Origin: Alisma plantago-aquatica
Lineage: Eukaryota > Streptophyta > Magnoliopsida > Alismatales > Alismataceae
Direction of reading: 5' to 3'
DNA length: 64,000 nucleotides
Assembly: GCA_963693085.1 (NCBI GenBank)
Contig: OY856412.1
Span: 1,407,820,694 to 1,407,884,693 of the forward strand
The notes under the pieces were generated by a model. That model made no database searches, was not told the origin of the DNA, and was given only the letters and a program-made list of their open reading frames with translations. The translations under genes were made by a program, and so were the position numbers. The stretch's first letter is position 1. Every line of letters starts with the position of its first letter. Positions 46,292 to 60,000 of the stretch are shown in pieces.

Positions 46292-49200
46292 TGTAACATA
46301 CCAAATCTTGGACCCTACCCTATAACTTTGACCTTTTAGGTTTGACTAAACAAGGTTGAGGTTAGAATGATCCTAACAATCAGATACTTGAATAATGTAA
46401 TCTAATATGTCATATAACTCATTTGGTGATAATAAAGTGATAATAAAATGACAAAGAACTTAATTGAATAAGTAATGAAGTTAATGGGAAATTAATAGGC
46501 CAGATGACAAAACCCATGTAAGAAAGCCTCAAATTAAAGAATAGACTTCAAATTCATAACCTACACATCAAAATAAGCTTACATGTTAATTTTCATCTAA
46601 TTTGGACAACTGTAAAATAACAGGAGAGAGAAACTGCCTAAAAGGAGTAATTAATAAATAAATGTAATTCTTGACACTAAAAGTTGAAAATAAAGGCAAA
46701 TTTGTATTCAACACACTTAAGTTAACTTGTGGATGAAGTTTCACCTAATTTGGATAATCATAATGTCATTAATGCATGAAGAAAAAGAAACTAAGTTTTG
46801 GATTATAAATGCATTAAAAGTTCTCAAAAGGCAAATCGAATTTTATAATCAGACTCTACGTGCTTTTATTAGATGAAATACAAATTTTGGTATAATTTGC
46901 ATTTTATTTGAATGCTCGATTTGTTTGGGAAAGATATGACATTAATATATCACATCACTTTGGTTGATTTCCGATTTTACATATGGTTTTATGTTTTCTG
47001 GTCGCACTTCTTATCCAGGTCGGACTCGGATCCTGTATCCACCCACGTGGTTGTCTTGCTGACCTAGTTCCCACTCAGTTTGGGAAAGCTATAACTGTGA
47101 GTTTTTCTCTCCCCTCTTTCCCTCTTCTCTTCACTTTCCTTCTTTGATTCCCTCTCCAACATGTCCCTCTCTTCCTCACGGTCATGATGACCCTATATAT
47201 ATACCTGGGTTCGGGGCTTTGTTACCTAGTTTGCGAGCCATCACTGGCCTCCCCTGTTTTCTCTCTAATTACTCTAATTTGGCATTCCTCGCCGCCCTTC
47301 ACCACCGGACTTGGAAAGCGACCCCTTGACCTCTGCCGAGGTCCTAGAGCTTGTTGGCCGCAATGGTTTGGGCTCGTAGGGCAGTGCATATGGTTCCCCA
47401 ACTCTGGCTACCACCGTCGACTGTCTGTTGATCAGCCTAGAGTTTGACACATGCTTGGTCGTTGGTAAGGAGATGTTCATGACGTTGATGTCCCCACAAA
47501 GCTTTTGTCTTAGCTAATTGGTTCTCGGGGTGAGTATCTTGGGTTTCCCTCTTTTTGACCTCTTCTCCACCTGTCTGTTCATTGCGTTTTGGTTCTCTGC
47601 CCGATCAGGTCTGCCTACCGCCACCGTTGCCTTGGAGTCTCGGTCGATTTGAATGATTTTGCTCCCGTTTTGGTCTCCAGTTTCTAGGTTCCAGCATTGT
47701 TATTGTTCTCCATGGATGCCTGACGTGCATAGCGAGTTGCTCCTGGAGATGGACCATGGCGAGAAGGAACAATTGAGGAATCAATCCCCAGTTGTGATTC
47801 TCCATCTTGCCCTCTTTTCTCTTCTGCTTTTATTTTTCTGGCTAGGGGTAATTTTGTCCTTTCGCCCTAAGTTTTGGTTAACATGGATGAGTCCAAATGG
47901 ACCTTTGACTCGCTGTTAGGGGTGCCTCAGGTTGGGCTAACTCAGCTTGCACCCTCTCTTTCTCTCTCTTGCTATTTCATTGCTAACATGGCTTTATGGG
48001 TTTTTCTGATTGGTCGACGTTTGAAAATTCATAACTAATTATATACATCTCAGAAAAATACACATAAATACTCATTGGAATCCTAAAAATAATATATATC
48101 TAATGGTATAATCTTTTATGGCTTAATCCAATATTTAACAACATGTGTTAATAATGGATCTAATTAAAGGTGAATTAACTTATAAAAATCATAACTAATT
48201 ATTAATAAGTCAGCAAAATATAATAAAATATGTTTTGAAATCCTAATAATCTAATTTAATAAGTGGAATGGTTTTCATAACCTAATTCACATAATAATAA
48301 AAAGGTGGTTTTTAGGGCTTTTTATAATTAATGGAAACCTAACCCTAATCCCACATATATGCTAATAGGTTCTTCAGATGCCTAGGCTTGGACCTAGATG
48401 TGACTTTGGATTATTTGACTCTGAAGTTGAGGTATGTTAGCATCTCCTATTCTTCTTTATTGAGAAATAACCTAAATTGTCTTTCTCTTGGTCCTATGGA
48501 CAATAGCCTATACACATTGCTCTTATCTTTTGATATCATGCTTCTTGGGAACTATCTTGTTTGTGGTAGTCTTGGATATTCTCTTCACTCTGATCTTGTT
48601 GCCTCTGTGCATGATTGGATATGCCCACTATGATGTGGATGTTTATATGATATCTTTTTCCCACTTGTAAGGTGGATGTATATGTTGGTCACTTATACGG
48701 TGACTACTTTTATATAATTCTGACTATACTTTCTACTTGCCTCTACATTAATCATGCTATGTGATTCAGTAGCACTAGAGTAGTGTAATTGCATTGGTTT
48801 TGGGGTTATGTGCCCTTTATGCCTTTGGGATGGAGGTTATGTGCCCCATACCCAGGTTTCAACTTTATGAGGGTCTGGTTGACCCAATCTAATATAATTG
48901 GGAGTTTGGTTATGTGCCATTCTCTATCAGGTTTCAACTTTATGAGGGTTGGCTGCCAATTATTATTCATATTGTTCTAGGGCTATGCTTATCTCACATG
49001 CATGCAGATTGATGATGTTGATGATGGGTTATGTGCCCAAAAATCTTGATGGGTTATGTGCCCAAATCTTGATATATGCTTATTTGGCACTATTTTATTG
49101 TTTTGATTATGGCAAGTATCTTCTTTTATGATGATGATGATTCTTATCTTTTATGCCCTCTTTTTGGGTAGTCCCTATCTCTTTCATGGGAAGCCTTTTA

Positions 49201-49628
49201 TTTTAATGTCCTTATTCTTTATAAATTGCTCAATTTGTTTTTTAGTATGCACAAACCAGCTTTTGCTGATGTCTCCTATTGTTTCTCTTTTGTTGGGGTA
49301 TGCTTCCAACCCTAGGTGGAGGATTGGATGAAATGGCATGTTGACCTGGACATAGATTGTGAAGTTAAAGCTTTGAGACAATCTTGAGGTGGTTTAGATT
49401 TCCTCTAAATGGATCCTTATGATATAAGTTTAAGATGTTTAAGTTGTTCCCCTGTTTATAATTTAATATAGTCATGTTTTTATTCTGTTTCTATACTTTG
49501 GTCTTTTGATTACCATTATATAAAGATTTGAAAGTTTTACACCCACTCCATCATACCTTATGAGTGTGTTTGGACTGGAGGTTCTATTGTTCAAATTTTT
49601 AGTATAGAGGTGGTTTCGCTTCTTTACA
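46292..49628 (+). repeat. 5' LTR
   Basis: A pyrimidine-rich block (47,105-47,170) precedes a TATA-type CTATATATATAC at 47,193-47,204, the likely core promoter. A run of TTATGTGCC repeats lies at about 48,810-49,070. Short frames are not conserved in the 3' LTR beyond shared descent. Confidence 0.9.
47193..47204 (+). promoter_or_regulatory. TATA box of the 5' LTR
   Basis: CTATATATATAC after a long CT-rich tract. The same arrangement lies at 57,981-57,992 in the 3' LTR. Confidence 0.55.
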
Positions 49629-49631
49629 GCA

Positions 49632-49649
49632 TGGTATCAGAGCCCATGG
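49632..49649 (+). other. Primer-binding site (tRNA-iMet)
   Basis: TGGTATCAGAGCCCATGG, three bases after the 5' LTR, closely matching the complement of plant initiator tRNA-Met. Confidence 0.85.
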
Positions 49650-50439
49650 TAGTCAGAATCTGACTATTTCAATTTTGTCTCCCCATAAGAACCCTTGACT
49701 TTGCTAGTTATGTAACACCTGGGCCCACTGCCCAAGGCTCTAGTAGAGTTTTAGGAATGACGATTGTCCCCACAAACCACCACTAGCCTTAACTGCGCGC
49801 TTTATCCTCACTCACGCGCATGCCAGGATCAACTTCTCGACAGGTCACCCATCCCACGCTTAACTATGGAGTTCTTAGTGATGGGCTCCCAGAAAAGGAG
49901 GTGCACCTTGGTGATATGGGTAGTCCAATCATTCCTTTTAAGATCATCATATCCGAGGCCTCAAAGTCCTGGGATGTTACAATCTCCCCCACTTAGACTC
50001 TTGATGTCCTCATCAAGGCTCAATTATAAGGCCTCATAATCATTCCCCATTTCAGTGTAGACCCACAATGGCCCATGGACACCCAGCTCCCGATCACGGA
50101 ATACCAGCGCAAGTGAAACGACCGTCTCGCAAAAACATGATTAACTAATTTGGAAGCGTTCATCAAGTAGCGGATTAGCGAAAATCACTAAAAATTAAAA
50201 CTTTTTGCAAAGAGATCCACACATAGGAAATCTTTTTCTTCAAGAACTAAAGTATAACACATTTACTTTTTGGATCAAAGGTACATATCATGCATCATCT
50301 CTTTCTGAGAATTACAAGCATCAGCTGACCTGTTAAGCTAAACACAGGTAGTATAAAATCTCGAGACACTGATCCAAAATCTCAAAAGCACTAACTACTA
50401 CTCCGAGGACCTAAGAGTACAGAGACGACACATAGGACT

Positions 50440-50447
50440 CTATATAC
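50440..50447 (-). promoter_or_regulatory. TATA-like element of the solo LTR
   Basis: GTATATAG on the minus strand, followed by the same GTGTCGTCTCT and TAGGTCCT blocks as in the other giant LTRs, about 330 bp from the LTR end. Confidence 0.5.
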
Positions 50448-50920
50448 AACTATACATGTCATGACAGCCAATGTCTCCACCTGAGACTTCACTGTTGTCC
50501 CTGCTGCTACTGTTGTTCTTCACCTACTGAAGGATTCCTGTCTCCTCATCCGCGTCCACCTAAAAATGTAGTTCCCACGGGGGTGAGACAATTGTAAATT
50601 GCCCCAGCGAGAGATATAACTCTCCGCCAAAACATTATTATTACAATTAAGGATATAAACTAGGCAGATGATAAGCAGTTTAAAGCATTCTCTTAATAAG
50701 GAATAGGAAAAACATGTATATCATTTATCCTCCATATTATACCATCATATTAAACTTCTCTTGTGACACTCATTATCTTGATATGTCACCCATGAGACAT
50801 TCTTATTTCAACTTATTGGCCTTAGCCAATATGCTAAACAGATTTTGGTTATAATAGACATGAGAGTGTACGTCATCATGTCTTATTAAGGCATTGGTCT
50901 ATACCAATCCTATATAAATA

Positions 50921-51428
50921 TTCCAGGCATTGGGTTACACTAATCCTTTGCAACTAGTACATGCATTAGACTTATATTATTCCTGTATATCCATTCCAGG
51001 TATTGATCTATGTCAATCCTATGCAACTATTCCAGGTATTGATCTATGTCAATCCTGTGCAACTATTCCAGGTATTGATCTATGTCAATCCTGTGCAACT
51101 ATTCCAGGTATTGATCTATGTCAATCCTGTGCAACTATTCTAGGTATTGGGATTTAGCCAATCATGTACATTCCAGGTATTGGGAGTTAGCCAATCCTGT
51201 GTTATTATTCCAGGTATTGGGATTTAACCAATCTTGTGCATTCCATGTATTAGGAGTTAGCCAATCCTATGTTATCATTCCAGGTATTGGGATTTAACCA
51301 ATCCTGTGTTATTATTCCATGTATTGGGATTTAATCAATCCTGTGTTATCATTCCAGGTATTGGGAGTTAGCCAATCCTGTGTTATTATTCTAGGTATTG
51401 GGAGTTAGCCGATCCTGTGTTATCATTC
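50921..51428. repeat. 36-bp tandem repeat
   Basis: About thirteen units beginning ATTCCAGGTATTG. The first group continues ATCTATGTCAATCC and the second GGAGTTAGCCAATCC, so two subfamilies are arranged in blocks. The LTRs at 18,860 and 25,021 lack this expansion. Confidence 0.85.
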
Positions 51429-51750
51429 ATCCAATTATATTGGATTTATAACACAACAAAGTATACCAGTATTTGGTGTGTTGGATATGATATCTATCAT
51501 ATCCTGATGTATCACTTCCCTCAACACTATTAACTTTCTTGAGTTCATATTTTTAGCTTGTATTAGGGTATTACCCATCTTAATACTTTATGCACCAGTT
51601 CATCACATTCATCATGTAAAGTAGTGATCATTAGTCACTCACTTAGAATATACAGCCATTGCCAATGCTATGGATTCATCCATAAGTCAAGAATTAACAA
51701 AAAGACCATGCTAGGGCCTTTTCAAAACAATTCTAAGTCAAGCATAGAGT

Positions 51751-51911
51751 ACCACGGCCGTGCAACCAAAAACGGCCGTGCTAAGGGAAGCTACCACGGA
51801 CGTGCTACCTTGCAAGGTCGTGCAAAGCGATGTCACCACGGCCGTGCTACCTTACACGGTCATGCAAAGTGAAACTATCACGGTCGTTCTTCCTTACACG
51901 GTCGTGGTACA
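51751..51911. repeat. CACGGCCGTG palindrome cluster
   Basis: About eight copies of CACGGCCGTG or half-site variants (CACGGTCGTG, ACGGCCGTG) within 160 bp. I did not find this cluster in the LTRs at 18,860 and 25,021. Confidence 0.8.
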
Positions 51912-52899
51912 GGAGTTCACCTCATAAATCATATTTAAGTATAAATTCTATTCTTTCATTAGGGATTAGGGTTTCACATACCATTTCCCTTCTTTAGAAT
52001 AGAGATTTCATATAGCATCACCCTTCATTAGGGTTTCATATCACATTGCTCATAATTAGGGTTTACTAATCATTCCCAATTAGGGTTTCATATGGATGCA
52101 CCCTCAACTAGGGTTTGACTTCAATAACCATGTCAATTAGGGTTTATGTTCATGTTTAGGGTTTCATGATCTCTTTACCCTTAATCGCCACATGAATCAT
52201 ATTCATGTATGGATCCATGCTATCAACTTCTCAACTTGATTAGGTCATATCAACCCTTTAGTTGAGTACATACAACTATGATTAACATAGTGTATCAAGT
52301 CATTGATCCTATAAGCAATTAGGGATTTATCCCTTAATTGGCACTTAATCACTTAGGTACTATTAGAGTTTCAACCTTTGTACCTTCATTGATTATCATT
52401 ACTAATCATTATTGGATCAATAGAAAATTATCATCTTAATTCTCAAAGATTCAATCACATTGGACCTCCATTACATAAGGTATCCAATTGAATTAGGGTT
52501 TACTATTCATCCTAATTAGTGATTTCACATGTAGACAACCTCTTAATAGGGTTATACATGGAATCATCCTCAATTAGGGTTTACATCATGTATTGGATCC
52601 ATGCATTTGTTATGCATTAATGACTAGTACCATTAAAGGTATCTCTCACCTAATCACATTAGGTTTTCAAAAAGGTTTGATCAATTGGATCTTCAATAAC
52701 ATGAGGTATCCAAATAGATTGATCAATGGAACCTTCAACTACACTGGGTATCCATTTGGATTAGTCAATTGAGTCTTTAATATCATTGGGTACTCAATTG
52801 AATCGACCCATTGTTCCTTCAAATACATTAGGTACTCAATTGGGTTAACCAATTGATCCTTCAATTGTATTAGGCATCCAATTGGATTAACCAAATTGA

Positions 52900-54670
52900 A
52901 CCACAAACGGTTTGAAACTGTTTAAGCAAAAATCTTTGAAACCGCATGAACTTGAAACCGCATGAGTCTCAAACGGTTTGAGATCGTTTGGTCTCAAACG
53001 GTCTTGAGACCGTTTGGTCCAAACCTCTCAAAACCGCATGGACCAAAGAGTCAATCAAGACTTCAACAACACTCAATTCCAATCAATGGAACTTCAACCA
53101 ATTGGATCATCAACTCAATCATCAATTGAGTCATGAACTCACCCCTCATTTGGAACTTCAATTAGGGTCTGATCTCAATGAAATTAGGGTTTATAAACAC
53201 CAATTATAGCTTTGAAGTCGATCATCAATCGAGCTACTAATTGTGTTTCAATTGATTGCATTGGACCTTCAATCATTGAATTCATGGAACCAATCATCAA
53301 TTGGACCTATGCTCATACTTCAATTGAGTTTAATAGGTCAACCTTCAACTGATTTGACCCTCAATTGACCCTCACTTGGTCATCAATTAGGGTTTGATTC
53401 AATTGGATTAGGGTTTAGAATCGATGATCCAACAACACTCATCAATGCAAGATTGGTTATTTTGAAACTATTGAACCATCATCTAAATTGGGTATGAACT
53501 GACCCCAAACGGTCTTGAGGTAGTTTGGATGACCTCCAAACGGTCTTGAGACCGTTTTCCCATCATATCACTCAAATCCAAGCCATCCAGTTAAGGTTTG
53601 GATCATGGGATTGATCACCAAATCAGCATTGCATTGTATATCAGCTTGGTACCTTTAGACCTTCAAACACCTAACCATACTCAATCATAGACCTCCAAAC
53701 GGTCTTGGTTGACCACCAAACGGTCTTGAGACCGTTTGGATGAGCTCCAAACGGTCTTGAGACCGTTTGGCCCATCCATCCTTTGGATTCTAGTGAAAAA
53801 TTATCAAGGATTGGTCTATCGAGTTGATCGACAATTCAGCACTTAATTGCAATATGATTGGTACCTTTGGACCTTCAATTGATCAACTATACTTGATCCC
53901 AGACCTCCAAACGGTCTTGGGGTGACCCCCAAACGGTCTTGAGACCGTTTGGGTGATCCCCAAACGGTCTTGAGACCGTTTGGGCTAATCAACCCAAAAT
54001 CTCCAATTAACTTATTGGAATTTCAGCACTGTTTTCAATCAGGGTTTGCCCAATTGAATAGCCTTCAACTCACGATTACTTGGGAGTTAATCCCTCAAAT
54101 TTGGTGATTCATTAGACCACATCATTAGGAACATTAATCCCAAACGTTCAACCCTTGGTCAACACGCTCAAACGGTCTTGATACCGTTTGACCAAAAAGT
54201 TCAATTAAATCAGATTGATAATCAGAACTTAATCCAATTAGGTTTCTCTAATTAATTAGCATTCAAATCACGATTCCTTGGGAGTTAATCCCTCAAATTT
54301 GGAAGGTAATCAACCAACATAATTATGAACAGGAATCCCAAACTTTAAATGCTTGGTCAACTCACTCAAACGGTATTGAAACCGTTTTCCCAAACAGGTC
54401 AAGTTAATCAGGTTGAAAATCAGCATTTAATTCAATTCGATTTGCCTAATTGATTGGCCTTCAAACTACGATTCCTTTGGATTTAACCCCTCAAATTTGG
54501 TGGGTCATTAGCCTACATAATTAGCAACACAATTCCCAAACTGTCAACGCTTGGTCAACCATCTCAAATGGTTTTGAAACCGTTTTCTCCCAAACGGTTT
54601 CAAACCGTTTTCCCTTAAACGGTTTACTGAAACCGCATAGCCAATCAAATTAAAACGATTTGGAGTAGCT
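52900..54670. repeat. CAAACGGTC palindrome cluster in the solo LTR
   Basis: Same inverted repeat as in the other giant LTRs, with more copies over a longer interval, including decayed TTTGAAACCGTTT-type variants around 54,370 and 54,570. Confidence 0.85.
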
Positions 54671-57068
54671 ATAAAAACCGTTTGGCTTGGTAATTTTCTT
54701 TGGATAAGAATATAGGATGATGTAATCATCCCCTTCCTTCGAACAACCAAGAACAGCAACCGTTCTTGATGGAAATTGCAGCAAGAAACAAGGGTGCATC
54801 AAATTGAAGAAATCAATCAACAAAGCATAGAGAATTGATGCAATAGCAATGTTTAAGGGTTTAAGTTATAAAACCCGCCTCCAATTGAGCTCCAAAGCTC
54901 CAAGATCACGCCATTAATGGTGGATGAAGCTCTTGCAACTCCCCCTAGGCTCGTCCTCAAGCTTTTGATTGTAAACGTTGGCTAGGGTTGAAGAGGAGAT
55001 CAAAATAAGAAGGAATCCATAATTTATTTTCGATTTCCACCATGAAATCAAGGAGAACGAAGGTCAAGGGCTTACCAACAGATTGGGGACGTGCTACCTG
55101 CTCCTCCCTAGATCCTTGGTCGGTTTTGCAAGCAAGGGGAAGAAATAAATCCGAAAAGGCCTTGGTTTGGGCTTGGAAATGACACTTTTATAAGGAAATT
55201 GATGAGAGAGAAAATGCCTTATTAAAATGCATTTAATTCCAAAAAATAGTACCACCTCTTCCTCCTTGGTTTGCTTGCATACAAAGGCAACTCAAAGCCA
55301 CCGAACTCCCTTCCATTATCCATGGATTAAGGGAAAAGAAAATAAGCACCTTAATCCATTATAATATTAATATATCTTTTTGAGTGGAAATTCTTTTCCT
55401 TATAATAAGGTGAGTGGAATTTCACCTATATTTTCGTTCATTATCTTGGCAAAGGAACGTCCATCCTTATTCAAAATCAACCAATAAAATTTTGGTTGAA
55501 GGCCCTTTAATTAATACTTTCATTTTTGCCCTAAATTGAATTAGGGTTTCACTTAAGATTAAATGTTGATTATTTTAATATCAAGATTCTCTCTCCTCCA
55601 ACTTAATTCAAATGAGATGCCCCTCTCATTTTCTTTGCTCTACATGATGCCAAGAAACATTAAGGACCTTATTGAAGTGGTAATTTGCATATTGAACTCT
55701 AGGTTTTGGGTAAATTGCACTTTACACCAAAACTAGGTTTTAATGCACAAACATTGCTTTATCAGTTCTTTCTTGGTAATCAGGCTATCACAAGCCATAT
55801 CTCTGCATCATCTTCATTCTCATTATGCTTAAACACATGAGGAACTTATTATCGTGCACAATTTGCAATTTAACCCCTCATCTTGGGTTATTTGCACTTT
55901 AGTCCAAAATTAACAAAACAATGTTTCAACATTATTCAAAAAGGACTGAAATTGAAATATAAGTTCCTCAAGAGCCTTAATTACCTTTCACAAGATAAGT
56001 ACAAGCATATAATCAACTTTCTTAATCAAAACACCTAGGGTTAAAGCATAACCCAGGTCAGGGATGTTACAGCAAGGGTGGCTACATCAACCATGGACAA
56101 CCCTTTCCTACATGCCTGGACCGCACGACTCAAGACTGGCATGCCATGCCCATGTACCCCCCCCCCTACTGGAGGGGTTATGTCTCTGATACCATGTTGT
56201 AACACACGAGCCCACTGCCCAAGGCTCTAGTAGAGTTTCAGGAATGATGATTGTCCCCAGAAACCACCACTAGCCTTAACTGTGTGCTTTATCCTCACTC
56301 ACGCGCATGCCAGGATCAACTTCCCGATAGGTCACCCATCCCAGTACTATTCCAAGATGAGCACGCTTAACTATGGAGTTCTTAGTGACGGGCTCCCAGA
56401 AAAGGAGGTGAACCTTGGTGATATGGGTAGTACAATCATTTCTTTTAAGATCATTATATCTGAGGCCTCAAAGTCCTGGGACGTTACAAGTTACCTCTAA
56501 GTGGGATGTTGACCCTAGATCTGATCTATGATGATCTTTTTATGCAATAAGTTTTGTTTTGAGGATGAGATTAGGATATAAGAGACCCTAATATGGAAAA
56601 GTTGTGACTTGGTTTATCACATTGATTTTGGTACCATCTTTGTTTTATCTCCAATGTTTCTTATCAAAAAGAATATTTTCATTATACTACTATATGTATA
56701 AAAGTTCTCTCAGGTTTGTTAATGTTTTCTCGAACTAAGTCACAATGAAGAGGAACCCTAGAAGTAGTTGTTTGGAACCTAACCCTAGTTCTGTGGCTAG
56801 GATTGATATAAATGTGTAGTTGACCTACCCTATGACTTTTGATGTTCATGTAAGGTTGATAGGTTAGAGACACAAGGACCTAAAACTCAACCCTAGATGG
56901 TGACTTGATAGTTGGATACATGAGAAACATAAATCTATAAACCTTTCGTAACTAAGAGATGTGGGTATCTCTAAAAAGTTGTTTCATTTGACTTGTTAGG
57001 TTGAACCTTTTTAAGGGGTGGAGAGTAGTTAGTTGTTTATGTTTTGATCTATAGATTTCGAGGACGAA

Positions 57069-57091
57069 ATCCTTATTAAGGGGTGGAGTGC
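57069..57091 (+). other. Polypurine tract of the 3.3-kb-LTR element
   Basis: TTAAGGGGTGGAGTGC directly before the 3' LTR at 57,092, preceded by GAGGACGAAATCCTT (from about 57,060). A similar AAGGGGTGGAGAGTAG occurs about 75 bp upstream (near 57,013). Confidence 0.7.
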
Positions 57092-60000
57092 TGTAACATA
57101 CTAAATCTTGGACCCTACCCTATAACTTTGACCTTTTAGGTTTGACTAAACAAGGTTGAGGTTAGAATGATCCTAATAATCAAATGCATGAATAATGTAA
57201 TCTAATATGTCATAAAACTCATTTGGTGATAATAAAATGATAAAGAACTTAATTGAATAAGTAATGAAGTTAATGGGCCTCTGATTGGCCAGATGACAAA
57301 AACCATGTAAGAAAGCCTCAAATTAAAGAATAGACTTCAAGTTCATAATCTACACATCAAAATAAGATTACATGTCAATTTTCATCTAATTTGGACAACT
57401 TTGAAATAATAGGAGAGAGAAACTACCTAAAAGGTGTAATTAATAAATAAATGTAATTCTTGACACTAAAAGTTGGAAATAAAGGTAAATTCATATTCAA
57501 CACACTTAAGTTAACTTGTGGATGAAGTTTCACCTAATTTGGATAATCCTAATGTCATTAATGCATGAAGAAAGAGAAATTATGTTTTGGATTATAAATG
57601 TATTAAAAGTTCTCAAAAGGCAAATCTAATTTCATAATCAGACTCTACGTGCTTTTATTAGCCTAGGTGAAAATTTTGATATAATTTGCATTTTTCTTGA
57701 ATGCTCGATTAGTTTGGGAAAGATATGACATCAATATATCACATCACTTTGGTTGATTTCCAATTTTACATATGGTTTTCTATTTTCTGGTCACGCTTCT
57801 TATCTGGGTCGGACTCGGATCCTGTATCTGCCCACACGATTGTCTTGCTTACCCGATTTCCAATCAGTTTGGGGAAGCTACAAATGTGATTTTTTTCTGC
57901 CCTCTTTCCCTCTTCTCTTCACTTTCCTTCTTTGATTCCCTCTCTAACATGTCCCTCTCTTCCTCGCAGTCATGATGACCCTATATATATACTTGGGTTC
58001 GGGGCTTTGTTACCCAGTTCACGAGCCATCGCTGGCCTCCCCTGTTTACTCTTTGATTGCTCTATTTCAGCATTCCTCACCGCCCTTCACCATCAGATCG
58101 TTAGAAAGAGACCCCTTGACCTCTGCTGAGGTCCTAGATCTTGTTGTCCGTGGTGGTTTGGGCTCATAGGGTAGTGTGTATGGTTCCCCAACTTCGGATG
58201 CCACCGTCGGCTGTCGATTAGTCGGCCTGGAGTTTGGCACCTGCTTGGTCGTCGGTAAGGAGATGTTCATGACGCTGATGTCCCCACAAAGCTTTTAGCT
58301 TAGCTAATTGGTTCCTAGGGTGAGTATCTTGGGTTTCCCTCTTTTTTCCCTTTCTCCACTAGTTCTATTCATTGCGTTTTGGTTCTCTGCCCGATCTGGT
58401 CTGCCTACCGCCACCGTCGCCTTGGAGTCTCGGTCGATTTGAATGAGTTTGCTCCCGTTTTGGTCTACAGTTTCTCAATTCTTGCATTGTTGTTGTTCTC
58501 TACAGATGCCTGACGGGCATAGCGAGTTGATCCTGGAGATGGGCCATAGGGAGAAGGAAGAATTGAGGAATCAATCCCTAATTGCGATTCTACATCTTGC
58601 CCTCCTTTCTCTTCTGCTTAGGTTTTTCTGGCTAGGGGTAATTTCGTCCTTTTGCCCTAAGTTTTGGTTAACATGGGTGAGTCCAACTGGACCTTTGACT
58701 CACTGTCAGGGGCATCTCAGGTTGGGCCAACTCAGCTTGCGTGCGCTCTCTCTCTCTCTCTCTCTCGCTATTTAATTGCTGACATGGCTTTATGGGTTTT
58801 TCAGATTGGTCGACGTTTGAAAATTCATAACTAATTATATACATCTCAAAAAATACACATAAATACTCATTGGAATCATAAAAATAATATCTATCTAACT
58901 GCATAAACTTTTATGGATAAATCCAATGTTCAACAACATGTGTTTTTAATGGATCTAATTAAAGGTGAATTAACTTATAAAAATCATAACTAATTATTTA
59001 TAAGTTAGAAAAATATAATAAAATATGTTTTGGAATCCTAATAACCTAATCTAATAAGTGGAATGGTTTTCATAACCTAATTCACATAATAATAAAAAGA
59101 TGGTTTTTAGGGTTTTTTTATAATTAATGGAAACCTAACCCTAATCCCACATATATGTTAATAGGTGCTTTGGATGCCTAGGCTTGGACCTAGATGTGAC
59201 TTTAGATTGTTTGAATCTAAAGTTGAGGTATGTTAGCATCTCCTATTCTTCTTTATTGAGCAATAACCTAAATTGTCTTTGTCTTGGTCCTATAGACAAT
59301 AGCCTATACACATTGCTCTTATCTTTTGATATCATGGTTCTTGTGAACTATCTTATTTGTGGTAATCTTGGATATTCTCTTGACTCTGATTTTGTTGCCT
59401 TGGTGCATGATTGGATATGTCCACTATTATTTGGATGTTTATATGATATCTTTTTCCCACTTGTAAGGTGGATGTATATGTTGGTCACTTATGCGGTGAC
59501 TACTTTTATATAATTCTGACTATACTTTCTACTTGCCTCTACATTAAACATGCTATGTGATTCAGTAGCACTAGAGTAGTGTAATTGCATGTGTTTTGGG
59601 GTTATGTGCCCTTTATGCTTTTGGGATGGAGGTTATGTGCCCCATATCTGGGTTTCAACTTTATGAGGGTTGGCCCAATCTAATATAATTGGGAGTTTGG
59701 TTATGTATCATTCTCTATCATGTTTCAAATTTATGAGGGTTGGCCGCCAATTGTTATTCATATTTTTCTAGCGCTATGCTTATCTCACATGCATGAAAGT
59801 TCATGATGTTGATGATGGGTTTTGTGCCCAAAAATCTTGATGGGTTATGTGCCCAAATCTTGATATGTGCTTATGTGGCACTACTTTATTGTTTTGATTA
59901 TGGCAAGTATCTTCTTTTATGATGATGATGATTCCTTTTTATGCCCTCTTTTTGGGTAGTCCTATCTCTTGCATGGGAAGCCTTTTATTTTGATGTCCCT

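Larger units (their letters stand above)
50114..56071 (-). mobile_element. Solo LTR (6.0 kb) of the giant-LTR family, inside the TRIM
   Basis: Starts TGAAACGACC and ends CAGGGATGTTACA, with a perfect GCAAG duplication (50,109-50,113 and 56,072-56,076). After a diverged first 30 bp it follows the LTRs of the 18,860-29,501 element almost throughout. It adds a longer 36-bp tandem array (50,921-51,428), a CACGGCCGTG cluster (51,751-51,911) and extra sequence between 54,000 and 54,500 with further CAAACGGT palindromes. No second LTR or internal domain remains. Confidence 0.93.
49711..56488 (-). mobile_element. TRIM retrotransposon, split by a solo LTR
   Basis: Small LTRs at 49,711-49,981 (271 bp) and 56,198-56,488 (291 bp) are direct repeats (TGTAACAC...GTTACA). 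The left one lacks a 20-bp segment that starts GTACTATTCC in the right one. A perfect AGTTA duplication flanks the element (49,706-49,710 and 56,489-56,493). On the minus strand TGGTATCAGAGACA lies next to the right LTR (primer-binding site) and a purine tract AAGTGGGGGAGAT lies next to the left LTR, so it reads right to left. Without the 6-kb solo LTR its own length is about 0.8 kb with roughly 250 bp inside: a terminal-repeat retrotransposon in miniature. Confidence 0.92.

Noticed and set aside
45408..46304. Long open frames (up to 174 codons) on both strands in the minisatellite
   Set aside because: They repeat CTRLYTWSYKTVHM-like peptides, occur in several frames at once and follow the 20/22-bp unit. 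This is repeat periodicity, not coding constraint.
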